Assembly (NCBI GenBank): GCA_964638245.1
Contig: CAZWZG010000003.1
Coordinates: 7,600-71,599 of the forward strand
DNA from: CAZWZG01 sp964638245
Lineage (GTDB): Bacteria; Pseudomonadota; Alphaproteobacteria; Rhodobacterales; Rhodobacteraceae
Length of the DNA stretch: 64,000 bases
Direction of reading: 5' to 3'
The notes under the pieces were generated by a model. It was not told the origin of the DNA. It did no database searches and saw only the letters and a list, made by a program, of their open reading frames with translations. This document shows positions 33,918-43,135 of this stretch, in pieces (positions within the stretch are counted from its first letter, which is position 1; every line of letters begins with the position of its first letter). The position numbers were made by a program, and so were the translations under genes.

Positions 33918-35156
33918 TTAAATGGTGCCTTGATCTTTCATCGCGGCGATCTCGCCTTCCGAATAGCCGATCTCTTTCAGGATGTCGGCAGAGTGCTGCC
34001 CGGCTGTCGGCGGTGGCGATGCAATGTGGCTTGGGGTTCGGCTCATGATGATCGGTTGACCGACGAGGTGTGTCGCGCCGCGCTCTTGACTGACGATGGG
34101 TTGAGCCAGGCCCAGGTGGTGGACCTGCGGGTTCTCGAACACCTGACCAATGTCATTGATCTCACCCGCCGGAACGCCCTCTTCGTTCATGATATCGATC
34201 CATTCGGCGGTCGTCTTGCCGACCGTGATTGCTTCGATCTCGGCGTTCAGGGCGTCGCGGTTGTCAGAACGCGCCGAAGCGGTCTCGTAGCTTGGATTGT
34301 CGATCCAATCTTCACGCCCCATGCCCTTGGCGAAGCGCTTCCAAATCTCCTGCCCAGCCACGGCGAGATTCATGTGACCGTCCGCGGTTTTGAAGACGCC
34401 CGTGGGGATTGAGGTTGGGTGATTGTTCCCCGCCTGAACCGGGACATCGCCATCCATCAACACCCGCGCCGCCTGGAAATCGAGCATGAAAACCTGCGCT
34501 TGCAGAAGTGATGTCTGGATCCACTGTCCCTTGCCCGATTGCGCCCGCTCCATCAGTGCGATCAGAATGCCTTGAGCCGCAAACAGCCCGGCGCAAAGGT
34601 CCGCAATGGGAATGCCCACCCGCATAGGTCCTTCACCCGGCTTACCCGTAATCGACATCAATCCGCCCATGCCTTGGGCGATCTGGTCAAAGCCGGGACG
34701 CGCAGCCAACGGGCCATCCTGTCCGAAACCAGAGATGGAGGCATAGACCAGGCCCGGGTTGTCCGCCGAAAGCGTTTCATAGTCGATGCCAAGGCGTTTT
34801 TTGACGCCGGGACGAAAATTCTCGACGATCACATCGGCAGTCTTTGCCAGCTTTCGAAACGCTGCCAGGCCTTCTTCCGACTTAAGGTTGAGCGTCAGCG
34901 AGCGCTTGTTGCGATGCAGGTTCTGAAAATCCGGCCCTGAGCGCGGGCCACCAAGTTGAGCGGCGTCCGACGGCGTCTCGACCTTGATGACATCCGCGCC
35001 CCAATCGGCGAATTGGCGAACACACGTCGGGCCCGAGCGGACCCGTGTGAGGTCCAGAACGCGAATGCCTTTGAGCGCCGTGCTGGGAAGGGGAAGCGCC
35101 GTGTCGGTGTCCGTTTCCTGCGTGCCGTTTGCAGCGTCGCGTGCGGCCTGCGCCAT
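33918..35156 (-). CDS. Class III CoA-transferase (CaiB/BaiF family)
   Basis: A 412-residue family III CoA-transferase. GIRVLDLTRVRSGPTCVRQF, LADWGADVIKVE-type segment, HRNKRSLTLNLKSEEG and VIVENFRPGVKKRLG are hallmarks. The covalent-catalysis Asp is Asp157 (RPGFDQIAQGMGG). It moves CoA between carboxylic acids, e.g. formyl-, succinyl- or dicarboxylate-CoA. The ATG at 35156 follows GGGAGG. It heads the four-gene operon (CoA-transferase, crotonase, thioesterase, PLP enzyme) divergent from the second GntR gene. Confidence 0.92.
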   Translation of the reverse strand: MAQAARDAANGTQETDTDTALPLPSTALKGIRVLDLTRVRSGPTCVRQFADWGADVIKVETPSDAAQLGGPRSGPDFQNLHRNKRSLTLNLKSEEGLAAFRKLAKTADVIVENFRPGVKKRLGIDYETLSADNPGLVYASISGFGQDGPLAARPGFDQIAQGMGGLMSITGKPGEGPMRVGIPIADLCAGLFAAQGILIALMERAQSGKGQWIQTSLLQAQVFMLDFQAARVLMDGDVPVQAGNNHPTSIPTGVFKTADGHMNLAVAGQEIWKRFAKGMGREDWIDNPSYETASARSDNRDALNAEIEAITVGKTTAEWIDIMNEEGVPAGEINDIGQVFENPQVHHLGLAQPIVSQERGATHLVGQPIIMSRTPSHIASPPPTAGQHSADILKEIGYSEGEIAAMKDQGTI

Positions 35157-35224
35157 AATTCGCCTCCCTAGGTTTTCACAACGGTGATAGGAGTATGCCA
35201 AAGATCAGCGATTAGCAATATAAA

Positions 35225-35239
35225 TGTTGATTGTTGACA
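35225..35239. promoter_or_regulatory. Candidate GntR operator, module B
   Basis: TGTTGATTGTTGACA: TGT-N9-ACA with the same 15-base spacing and flanking bases as the core of the site at 26323-26337 (TGTTGACAATCGACA). It lies 29 bases before the GntR ATG and 68 before the divergent CoA-transferase start. The symmetry is weaker than in module A. Confidence 0.5.
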
Positions 35240-35268
35240 AAATGTCCCGGCTAGGAGATGAGAACATC

Positions 35269-35967
35269 ATGACACTAACGGCCAGAACAATCGGACAGGG
35301 GCGCGCCACGCTTGCAGGCGAAGTACGTGGCGAGATCGAGCGTATGATCGTCGAAGGGGACCTCCCCGGTGGCGAAAAGCTCAACGAACTCGCACTGTCA
35401 AACGCCATGGGCGTCAGCCGCGGCACGGTCCGCGAAGCGATCCGCTCGCTTGCGGATTCCGGCCTGATCGACCTAATCGCCAATCGCGGCGCATTCGTGC
35501 ACGAGACGACCCTAGGCGAGGTACGCAACCTTTACGAATTGCGCGGCGCGATCTTCGCGCTTGCTTGCGCGTGCGCTGCGCGACGCGTCAAGGAAGGCGA
35601 GGAACCCGAGCTTGCCAAGGCGTTGGCGGCAAACATCGCGGCGATGGAAAAAACCCAAACGAACGAAGACCGAGCGACCTACTATACACTCAACATTGAA
35701 TTCCACGACATGCTTCTGGAGGGTGCCGCAAATCCGCGTGCCAAGGCCATGTACGACAACATGGTCAAGGAGATGCACCTGTTCCGCCGCCGCGGTCTGT
35801 CGGTTGCAAATAACATCGCCAGGTCCCTCGAAGAGCATCGCGCTATCAGTGACGCTGTCGCGGCCGGGAACGCCGAGGCCGCACGCAAGGCAGCCGAACG
35901 CCACATCGTCGAAGGCTTCTCGCGTTACATGAAGATGGTCGAAAGAGAAGACGAGGCCGCGCCCTAG
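35269..35967 (+). CDS. GntR-family regulator (FadR/FCD subfamily), module B
   Basis: A 232-residue protein, the same length as the module A regulator. The winged helix (VRGEIERMIVEGDLPGGEKL, MGVSRGTVREAIRSLADSGL) precedes an FCD domain (NIEFHDMLLEGAANPRA, LEEHRAISDAVAAGN, ERHIVEG) with the usual His/Asp metal site. AGGAGAT precedes the ATG at 35269. Next to a malonyl-CoA synthetase gene it recalls MatR of rhizobial mat operons, also GntR-type, but orthology is not shown. It probably governs both the downstream ligase genes and the divergent operon. Confidence 0.9.
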   Translation: MTLTARTIGQGRATLAGEVRGEIERMIVEGDLPGGEKLNELALSNAMGVSRGTVREAIRSLADSGLIDLIANRGAFVHETTLGEVRNLYELRGAIFALACACAARRVKEGEEPELAKALAANIAAMEKTQTNEDRATYYTLNIEFHDMLLEGAANPRAKAMYDNMVKEMHLFRRRGLSVANNIARSLEEHRAISDAVAAGNAEAARKAAERHIVEGFSRYMKMVEREDEAAP

Positions 35968-36003
35968 CCACGGCGCCGCCACCCAGCAAGGATCCCACCG
36001 CCC

Positions 36004-37527
36004 ATGATCAACCCGCTCTACGACGCACTTTTCGCCCCCCATGAGGGCAAAGATACTTCGTTTCTGCATCTGGCAGACGGCACGACGGTCACCCATGGTG
36101 CCTTTCTGGACGAAGTTGGGCAGACGGCCAACGCGTTGCGTTCGCTTGGCGTTCAACCCGGAGATCGGGTCGCTGTTCACGTCATAAAGTCGCGTCAGGC
36201 TTTGTCACTCTATGCCGCCTGCGTGAAAGCGGGCGCGGTATTTCTGCCGCTCAATACGGCCTACACGGCGCGTGAGTTGGACTATTTTGTCGGCGACAGC
36301 GGCGCAAAACTTTTCGTCTGTGATCCCGGCGAAGAGGCCGACTTGACCGATATCGCCGCAAAGGCAGGCGCGCTCCTGAAGACGCTTGGCGCGGACGGAA
36401 CGGGCACGCTCACGGAAGCTGTCGCAAAGCAGGACAAGGCGTTCGAGACATGCCCGCGCGGCGCGGACGACCTTGCCGCGCTTCTTTATACGTCCGGGAC
36501 GACCGGCCGCTCCAAAGGGGCCATGCTGACGCAGGACAACCTTCTGTCCAATGCCAAGGCCCTGATCGAAACGTGGCACTTCACTTCAGATGACGTCCTC
36601 CTCCATGCGCTGCCGATCTTTCACAGCCACGGCCTTTTCGTGGCGACAAATGTGATGCTCTTGGCAGGTGGCTCAATGATCTTCCTTGAGAAATTCGACG
36701 CCGATACGGTGCTGGATCGACTCCCGGAGGCAACGACCATGATGGGCGTGCCGACCTTCTATACCCGCCTTCTGGATGATCCCCGCTTCACCAAAGACCT
36801 TGTGGGCCACATGCGCCTGTTCATCTCGGGCTCTGCTCCGCTACTCGCGGAAACCCACAAGCAATTCGAAGAGCGCACCGGTCACCGTATCCTCGAGCGC
36901 TACGGGATGACGGAAACGTCGATGAGCACATCGAACCCCTATGATGGAGAGCGGCGTGCCGGAACGGTTGGTTTCCCCCTACCCGGGGTCGAAGCCAAGA
37001 TTTGCGATGCCGAAAGTGGGGCCGAGATGCCGACCGGCGAAATCGGCGTCCTTTGGGTGCGTGGCCCAAACGTATTCAAGGGCTACTGGCAGTTGCCGGA
37101 AAAGACGGCGGAAGAGCTGATGGAAGACGGCTGGTTCATCACCGGCGACCTCGCACTGATCGATGAAAGGGGCTACGTGCACATCGTCGGGCGCGGCAAA
37201 GACCTGATCATCTCGGGCGGCTACAATATCTATCCCAAGGAAATCGAGCTGTTTCTCGATGATATTCCGGGTGTCAACGAAAGCGCCGTGGTTGGCGCTC
37301 CGCACCCGGATTTCGGGGAAAGCGTTGTGGCCGTGCTGGTCCCAGAAGCAGGCGCAACGCTCGATACGGCAGAGATCGAAGCACTGGTGCGTCGCGATCT
37401 TGCGGGCTTCAAGCGCCCGCGGCGGATCGAGATCATGGACGCCCGGCCCCGCAACACGATGGGCAAAGTCCAGAAGAACCAACTTCGCGACATGTACGCT
37501 GATGTGTTTCAGCCGGTCGCAGGCTGA
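36004..37527 (+). CDS. matB: Malonyl-CoA synthetase (MatB-like acyl-CoA ligase)
   Basis: A 507-residue AMP-forming ligase. ALLYTSGTTGRSKGAML is the AMP-binding P-loop, FHSHGLFVATNVMLLAGG and RYGMTETSMSTSNPYDGERR match the MatB branch, DGWFITGDLALIDERG and GRGKDLIISGGYNIYPKEIE are the hinge region, and the C-terminal MGKVQKNQ carries the catalytic Lys. It would activate malonate or methylmalonate with ATP and CoA. It starts 36 bases after the GntR gene and is followed by the DapA-like gene after 16 bases. Confidence 0.85.
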   Translation: MINPLYDALFAPHEGKDTSFLHLADGTTVTHGAFLDEVGQTANALRSLGVQPGDRVAVHVIKSRQALSLYAACVKAGAVFLPLNTAYTARELDYFVGDSGAKLFVCDPGEEADLTDIAAKAGALLKTLGADGTGTLTEAVAKQDKAFETCPRGADDLAALLYTSGTTGRSKGAMLTQDNLLSNAKALIETWHFTSDDVLLHALPIFHSHGLFVATNVMLLAGGSMIFLEKFDADTVLDRLPEATTMMGVPTFYTRLLDDPRFTKDLVGHMRLFISGSAPLLAETHKQFEERTGHRILERYGMTETSMSTSNPYDGERRAGTVGFPLPGVEAKICDAESGAEMPTGEIGVLWVRGPNVFKGYWQLPEKTAEELMEDGWFITGDLALIDERGYVHIVGRGKDLIISGGYNIYPKEIELFLDDIPGVNESAVVGAPHPDFGESVVAVLVPEAGATLDTAEIEALVRRDLAGFKRPRRIEIMDARPRNTMGKVQKNQLRDMYADVFQPVAG

Positions 37528-37543
37528 AGGAGTTTTTTAGACA

Positions 37544-38470
37544 ATGACAGATTTTCCGATCGCACGCGGCGTTATCGCGCCCAATCTGACGCCCTTCGAA
37601 GATGATCTGACGATCGCCAAGGACCTTTACCTTGAGAACGTGGAACGCCTTATCGCGGACGGCTGCGCCGCGCTTGCACCGTTCGGGACGACAGGCGAAG
37701 CACTTTCGGTGTCAACCGCCGAGCGGCTAGAGTTGCTCGACCACCTTGCCGCCAATGGGATTGACCCAGCCCGTCTGATCCCGGGAACTGGCCTTACCAA
37801 TCTGCCCGAAACGGCTGATTTGACCCGCCGCGTAACAGACATGGGCTGTGCAGGCGCAATGATCTTGCCCCCGTTCTACTTCAAGGGCGTCAGCGATAAT
37901 GGTCTTTATGACTACTTCGCGCGTCTGATCGAGATGGTGGGCCGGGACGATCTAGCGATCTACCTTTACCACATCCCCCAGGTCTCCGGCGTGGGCCTGT
38001 CGCCGGACCTCGTGGCACGTTTGAAGCGCGCATTTCCCGAACAGATTCTCGGGATCAAGGATTCCTCGGGCGACTGGGAAAACACGCGGGCCCTTTTCGA
38101 CATAGACGGGCTGGTCGTCTATCCTGGATCCGAGCTGCCGCTTTTTGATGCCTTGGAACTGGGCGGGCCGGGCTGCATCACGGCGACTGCGAACCTAAAC
38201 ACCCGCGGTATTGCTCAGCTGGTCGACCAATATGCATCTGGAAAGATCGAAGAGGCACGTTCGGCCTTTGAAACCGTTAAGAAACTGAGACTGATCGTTC
38301 AGGAATATGCCCCCATCCCAGCCCAAAAGCGCCTGCTCGCCCTGCAAAGCGGGGACCCGCGTTGGGCCAACGTGCGTCCACCGTTGGAGCGTCTTTCTGA
38401 AGCTCGCGGAAGGGAGCTCTGCGAACGCTTGCGACGTGAAGTCGGGCTTCAAATCGAGATGGCAGCTTGA
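37544..38470 (+). CDS. DapA-family (dihydrodipicolinate synthase/NAL-type) Schiff-base aldolase or dehydratase
   Basis: A 308-residue (beta/alpha)8 protein. PFGTTGEALSVS holds the GTTGE substrate loop (48-52), LYHIPQVSGVGLS the active-site Tyr142, and LGIKDSSGDW the Schiff-base Lys172. In a non-biosynthetic setting such paralogues cleave or dehydrate 2-oxo acids. Its place next to matB suggests it yields pyruvate or an oxo acid from the imported compound; this is inference. It has an AAGGAG ribosome-binding site. Confidence 0.85.
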   Translation: MTDFPIARGVIAPNLTPFEDDLTIAKDLYLENVERLIADGCAALAPFGTTGEALSVSTAERLELLDHLAANGIDPARLIPGTGLTNLPETADLTRRVTDMGCAGAMILPPFYFKGVSDNGLYDYFARLIEMVGRDDLAIYLYHIPQVSGVGLSPDLVARLKRAFPEQILGIKDSSGDWENTRALFDIDGLVVYPGSELPLFDALELGGPGCITATANLNTRGIAQLVDQYASGKIEEARSAFETVKKLRLIVQEYAPIPAQKRLLALQSGDPRWANVRPPLERLSEARGRELCERLRREVGLQIEMAA

Positions 38471-38704
38471 AGCATTTTTGGCAAAAACCTGCATAAGAGA
38501 GAGACGCAGGGTGTAAAAAAGACTCGATCCTATCAGCCGCGTCAGCAAAAGATCGGGGCGGACTTCACTTTGAAATGAGACCACACTGGGGAAGTCGTAT
38601 CGCTGCTCATATCGAGCGTGTAGCGCAACTAATGAATTCGAGACCGGTAGAGACTTCGAGATGATGCTCTAGCGCGCAGCTTGCCGGCAACAAAGAGGCG
38701 CGCA

Positions 38705-39652
38705 TTAGAGGTAATTCAGAAACTTGTCCTGCTGAAGCTCGTCCAGCACGCTGACGATCCAGCTTAGAACCGGGTTCTCCGCGTTGCGGACGTGGCGCAC
38801 GACGTGGAGAGAGAAAGGGTCAACTTGGAAGGGCAGCGGGGCTTCCTCGAGGCGGAAACGGGCACCGAAGGTTTCTGCGACGCGCGCAGGGAGCGTTGCG
38901 ACGAAATCGGTTTGTTCAATGATCGAAAGGGCGCCGAGAAGCGACGGGGCGGTCGTTCGAATGCGGCGTTGAAGGCCGCGACGCTGGAGTTCGCGATCAA
39001 CAGACGTGATCGCGCGGCCGCTGGCAGACACGAGAAGGTGGTCGGCGGCGGCAAAGCGTTCCGCATCAAGGGGGCCGTCAAAGATCGGGTGGCCGCGGCG
39101 TGCGGCGACGACATACCATTCCGAACATAGTTCTTCTGCGATGAACTCCGCAGCGCGCTGGGCGGGGATGTCAAAATACCCGACGGCGAGGTCGATTTCG
39201 CCCATGGTCAGGGCGTCCAGGGACTCGATGTCGGCCTTCCCGATAGCCTGGATCGTGATGTTCGGGCTGACTTTGTGGAGCCGGGTGACGAGTTCCGGCA
39301 GGAAGGTCGCAAGTTCATAGTCGAACGCCGCGATACGGACGGTTGTGGCGGTGATCTGAGGGTCAAACGCAGCACGATCAACGAGCGTTTCGGTGATCAG
39401 AGCGACGATTTTCTGGATCTTTGGTTCAAGGTCTCGTGCCAAGGCGGTTGGCTCAAGCCCTTGAGCGCGCCGCAAAAAAAGCGGGTCACCATAGAGCGCG
39501 CGCAAGCGTTTCAACGCGTGGCTGACGGCGGGTTGGGTCAGGCCCATTTCACGCGCAACGGCTGTCGCCTTACGGTGCCGCATGATCCCCAAAAAGACGA
39601 TCAGAAGGGTCGTATCGACAAGCCTAAGATCAATTTCATCTATATCACGCAT
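38705..39652 (-). CDS. LysR-family regulator (NodD/NahR-like group)
   Basis: A 315-residue LysR protein starting MRDIDEIDLRLVDTTLLIVF. The HTH is GLTQPAVSHALKRLRALYGD, followed by PLFLRRAQGLEPTALARDLE, the linker pattern of the NodD/NahR/LinR type. The effector domain is complete (LDALTMGEIDLAVGYFDIPA). It is divergent from the ABC importer operon with 171 bases between starts and is its likely regulator. Confidence 0.9.
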   Translation of the reverse strand: MRDIDEIDLRLVDTTLLIVFLGIMRHRKATAVAREMGLTQPAVSHALKRLRALYGDPLFLRRAQGLEPTALARDLEPKIQKIVALITETLVDRAAFDPQITATTVRIAAFDYELATFLPELVTRLHKVSPNITIQAIGKADIESLDALTMGEIDLAVGYFDIPAQRAAEFIAEELCSEWYVVAARRGHPIFDGPLDAERFAAADHLLVSASGRAITSVDRELQRRGLQRRIRTTAPSLLGALSIIEQTDFVATLPARVAETFGARFRLEEAPLPFQVDPFSLHVVRHVRNAENPVLSWIVSVLDELQQDKFLNYL

Positions 39653-39823
39653 AGAACGTTTTCATTATTACGAATTTCATCTCTCGCCTAGGCTTTTGTT
39701 GCGACGGTGGGGGGAATCACCGGGAACGGGCGGAAAACGTCCGAAAAGGTGCACGATCCCTGCCAGAACCAAGGATGCACGGTTGCAAGGTGCATCCGCC
39801 AACACAGAAACAGGGAGAGACAT

Positions 39824-41074
39824 ATGTTTCTGAAAAAAATCGCTCTTGTGGGCGTTGCCGCGGGCCTGATGGGCACCTCGGCCATGGCCGGTGGCCATAT
39901 CAACTGTGGCCCGGAAGGCCAATCGATCCGGATCCTGGGCTCGGACTTCCCGGCCATTCAGGCCGTTTCGGGAACCGCTCAGGAGCTTTGCGGCGCTGGT
40001 GCGTCCGAGTTCACGGTCACGCTTCGCGATGACACGCGGGACATGATGAACCAGGCCCAGACGCCAAATCCGGCACAGTACACGGCCGTTATCGTTGCCA
40101 ACTCGACCCTGACTCAGCTGATGAATGATGGTCTTGTTCGCCCTATCGGCGATCTGGTTGAAAAGTACGGCGCCAACATCCAGCCCAACCAGCTGATCAC
40201 CATCGAAGGTGAAGTGATGGCGGTGGCTTTCATGGCCAACTCACAGCACCTTTATGCCCGCACCGACATCCTTGAACAGGTCGGCATCACGGAGATCCCG
40301 TCCACGGTCGACGAAGTTGTCGCCGCTGCCGAGGCAATCCGCGCCGCAGGCATCATGGAGCATCCTATCGCGCTAAACGCGGCAAACTGGAACATGGGCG
40401 AGCTTTTCAACCTGTTCCTCTTCGGTGTGGGTGGCTCGCACTTCATGCCGGGTTCGGCAGAGCCGAACATCAACAACGAGCAAGGCCTTGCCGCCCTGAA
40501 CGCGATCAAAGCTCTGTCCGAGTACGCGCACCCTGACTACCTCAGCCATGCTTCGAACGAGACGCAAGGTCTGTGGGAAGCAGGTCAGTCGGCTTTGGGC
40601 ATCATGTGGGGGTCGCGCGGTGGTGCGATCCTTGATGCCGAAGGTTCGACGCCTGAGGTGACCGAGAATACGGTTCTGGCTGCAGCTCCAACTGTTGGTG
40701 ACGGTTCGACACCCGCAGCGACACTGTGGTGGGACGGCATCACGATTGCCGCAAACGTCTCCGACATCGAAGCTGAAGCCACGTTCGCCGCGCTTGCAAG
40801 CGCGTTGAGCCCGGAAATGGTTGCCGCCAACAATGACGACGCCATCTGGCTTCTGGACGGCTACAACCCTGGTCCTGCGGCACAGGGCGTTTCGGCAACG
40901 GCACAAGGCGGCGCGCGTCCTTACCCGATGCTGCCGTACATGAACCTGATGCACAACGCGGCTGCCGCAGAAGTCGCTGACTTCCTTCAGGGCAACGAAA
41001 CAGCCGAAGAGACGCTGGCTGACATCGAAGCGGCGTACATTACGTCGGCAAAAGAAGCAGGCTTCCTCAACTAA
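39824..41074 (+). CDS. ABC transporter extracellular solute-binding protein, family 1 (sugar type)
   Basis: A 416-residue periplasmic protein with signal peptide MFLKKIALVGVAAGLMGTSA. IVANSTLTQLMNDGLVRPIG, VAFMANSQHLYARTDILEQVG and MWGSRGGAILDAEG are typical of family 1 sugar-binding proteins. The start follows GGGAGA. It is the first gene of the importer operon and is set apart from the permease genes by a strong hairpin. The ligand is not evident. Confidence 0.88.
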   Translation: MFLKKIALVGVAAGLMGTSAMAGGHINCGPEGQSIRILGSDFPAIQAVSGTAQELCGAGASEFTVTLRDDTRDMMNQAQTPNPAQYTAVIVANSTLTQLMNDGLVRPIGDLVEKYGANIQPNQLITIEGEVMAVAFMANSQHLYARTDILEQVGITEIPSTVDEVVAAAEAIRAAGIMEHPIALNAANWNMGELFNLFLFGVGGSHFMPGSAEPNINNEQGLAALNAIKALSEYAHPDYLSHASNETQGLWEAGQSALGIMWGSRGGAILDAEGSTPEVTENTVLAAAPTVGDGSTPAATLWWDGITIAANVSDIEAEATFAALASALSPEMVAANNDDAIWLLDGYNPGPAAQGVSATAQGGARPYPMLPYMNLMHNAAAAEVADFLQGNETAEETLADIEAAYITSAKEAGFLN

Positions 41075-41084
41075 GCCGCACTTC

Positions 41085-41109
41085 AAAGGGGCCCCGCTGG
41101 GGCCCCTTT
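41085..41109 (+). promoter_or_regulatory. Intercistronic 11-bp hairpin after the solute-binding protein
   Basis: AAAGGGGCCCC pairs perfectly with GGGGCCCCTTT around a three-base loop, 11 bases after the stop codon. It is terminator-like with a short T run (TTTCC). It would attenuate or stabilise the transcript so that binding protein exceeds permease. Confidence 0.8.
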
Positions 41110-41137
41110 CCACATCTCTGCAGGGACACGGGGATCC

Positions 41138-42169
41138 ATGGCACACCGCACATTCTTTTGGTTCATTTTACCCACGCTGAGCGCGATGATCCTGTTCATC
41201 GCATTGCCCATTGTTTCGGTCGCAATTCAGTCGCTTCACATCGAACATGAACAGGTTCTCATCGTTACCGAGAACTGCGGTCCGTTCGGCTGTACCGAGT
41301 CGACCGTCGTTGACCAGGAGGCGACACGCGCCATTCAAGAAGAACAGCCTCTAGGGCGGTTCAATGGCCTTGGCACCTATTTCAACCGCGCGCACCTTGC
41401 GAGCGAAGAGGTGGGCGAGGCGTGGCGCACGGCGCAGGGCTTGGGTGATTTCCTTGGCAAACTGATGAACCTGCCCTTCTACAGCGCGCTGGCCTTCACT
41501 CTGACCTACACCTTCGTTGTCACGCCGTTCGTTCTGGTCCTTGGCCTTGCGATCGCCGTTGGCGTCAATAACCTGCCCAAGATCTTCAAAGGACCGACAA
41601 TCTTCGTCTCGCTCCTGCCGATGATCGTGACGCCGCTTGTGGGCGCGCTGATCCTGTTCTGGATGGTGGACGGGGACGGGGTGATCGGGGCGACACTCCA
41701 AATCCTGTTCAATGATCCATCGCTCAGTCTGAAGGCGACGACCTCGCTGAACTGGATCATGCTGATCGTCTACGGTATCTGGTCGTCCCTGCCCTTCAGC
41801 TTCATTGTTTTCTATGCCGGTCTTCAGACCGTGCCCTCGGACACGATGGAAGCGGCGCGCATTGATGGCGCGACGAACTGGCAGCGGATGATCTATGTGG
41901 TTGTGCCGCACTTGATGCCGCTGGTGGTCTTCATCACGCTCATTCAGCTGATGGACAACTTCCGCGTCTTTGAACCGATCGTATCGTTCCAGGCCGAGGC
42001 GCACGCAACCTCGCTGTCCTGGATTATCTACAACGACCTGATTGCCGCGGGGAACCCGCTCTACGGGTCGGCCGGTGCTACGTCGATGCTGACGATCATC
42101 GGGGTCGCGTTCCTTCTGATGCCGGTGCTGATCCGCACCTGGCGCGACTTCAACCGCAAATCCGTGTGA
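41138..42169 (+). CDS. ABC transporter permease (MalF/UgpA type)
   Basis: A 343-residue inner-membrane protein. After helix 1 it has an unusually long periplasmic loop (about 33-105) with two Cys (ENCGPFGCTEST). The coupling motif EAARIDGATNWQRMIYVVVP is the EAA loop that contacts the ATPase. It pairs with the next gene's product. Confidence 0.9.
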   Translation: MAHRTFFWFILPTLSAMILFIALPIVSVAIQSLHIEHEQVLIVTENCGPFGCTESTVVDQEATRAIQEEQPLGRFNGLGTYFNRAHLASEEVGEAWRTAQGLGDFLGKLMNLPFYSALAFTLTYTFVVTPFVLVLGLAIAVGVNNLPKIFKGPTIFVSLLPMIVTPLVGALILFWMVDGDGVIGATLQILFNDPSLSLKATTSLNWIMLIVYGIWSSLPFSFIVFYAGLQTVPSDTMEAARIDGATNWQRMIYVVVPHLMPLVVFITLIQLMDNFRVFEPIVSFQAEAHATSLSWIIYNDLIAAGNPLYGSAGATSMLTIIGVAFLLMPVLIRTWRDFNRKSV

Positions 42170-42179
42170 GGGGCTGAAC

Positions 42180-43061
42180 ATGTCTACAAAAGCAGAAAGC
42201 CGCATCACGCTGGTCAAGGTGATCTCGATCTCGCTGGTGCTCCTCTGGGTCATTATCGCAGCCTTCCCGTTCCTTTGGACGGCTTGGGGGTCGTTCAAAG
42301 TTCAGGGCGACTTCTTTTCGAAGGCGGACTGGACCAACGCGATCACAGGTGCGCGGACCATTGTGGAAACAGGCGCACCGTTCACCATGAACGGATACGA
42401 GGGCGCGTGGATCCAGGAAGAGTTCTGGCGGGCCGTGCTCAACACCAGCATCGTGGTGTTCTTTACGGTGACAATCTCGCTCACCTTCGGAACGCTTGGC
42501 GGCTATGCGCTGGCGCGTTCGGGCTACAAATATGCCTTCTGGATCCTGATGGCGGCGCTTGTGTTCCGCGCCATGCCGCACATCACGCTGGTCTCGGGGT
42601 ATCTCCTGCCGTTCTTTGAATGGAATGTCTGGGGGATATTGCCGACAACCATTATCGTGCTTGTGGCGATCAATCAGCCCTTCACGCTCTGGATGCTGCA
42701 CTCGTTCTTTCTGAACATCCCAAAGGATCTGGACGAAAGCGCGATGGTCGATGGATGCACGCGCTTCCAGGCCTTCCGGCACGTGATCATCCCGGTCATG
42801 TGGCCGGGCGTGATCACCACGGGTCTTTTCAGCTTCTTGCTGGCCTATAACGACTTCACGGTCACACGGATGCTCTTGAGCCAGGAAAACGAGACGATGA
42901 TCCCGAAAATCGCCAGCTTCCTTGGCTCGACGCAGGTGGAAGGCAACGTGATGTTTGCGGTCGCTGCGGTGGTCTCGGCCACGGTGCCCTTGATCATCCT
43001 GATCATGTTCTTCCAGCGTCAGATCGTCAGCGGCCTGACAGCAGGTGCTGTCAAGGGGTAA
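42180..43061 (+). CDS. ABC transporter permease (MalG/UgpE type)
   Basis: A 293-residue inner-membrane protein with six helices. TLGGYALARSGYKYAFWILM and the EAA-type loop LDESAMVDGCTRFQAFRHVI are present. It starts ten bases after the MalF-type gene. No ATP-binding gene follows; the next gene is a SnoaL-like protein. Confidence 0.9.
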   Translation: MSTKAESRITLVKVISISLVLLWVIIAAFPFLWTAWGSFKVQGDFFSKADWTNAITGARTIVETGAPFTMNGYEGAWIQEEFWRAVLNTSIVVFFTVTISLTFGTLGGYALARSGYKYAFWILMAALVFRAMPHITLVSGYLLPFFEWNVWGILPTTIIVLVAINQPFTLWMLHSFFLNIPKDLDESAMVDGCTRFQAFRHVIIPVMWPGVITTGLFSFLLAYNDFTVTRMLLSQENETMIPKIASFLGSTQVEGNVMFAVAAVVSATVPLIILIMFFQRQIVSGLTAGAVKG

Positions 43062-43082
43062 CCCAAAAATACGACAAAAGGC

Positions 43083-43113
43083 GGGGGCGGTTTGTCATAA
43101 GGCAGCCGCCCCT
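43083..43113 (+). terminator. Possible weak terminator or attenuator hairpin
   Basis: GGGGGCGG (43083-43090) can pair with CCGCCCCT (43106-43113) across a 15-base loop, followed by CTTTCCTTC. The long loop and poor T-tract make termination uncertain. It lies between the permease and the SnoaL-like gene. Confidence 0.35.
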
Positions 43114-43135
43114 CTTTCCTTCAAGAGTTGAGAAA

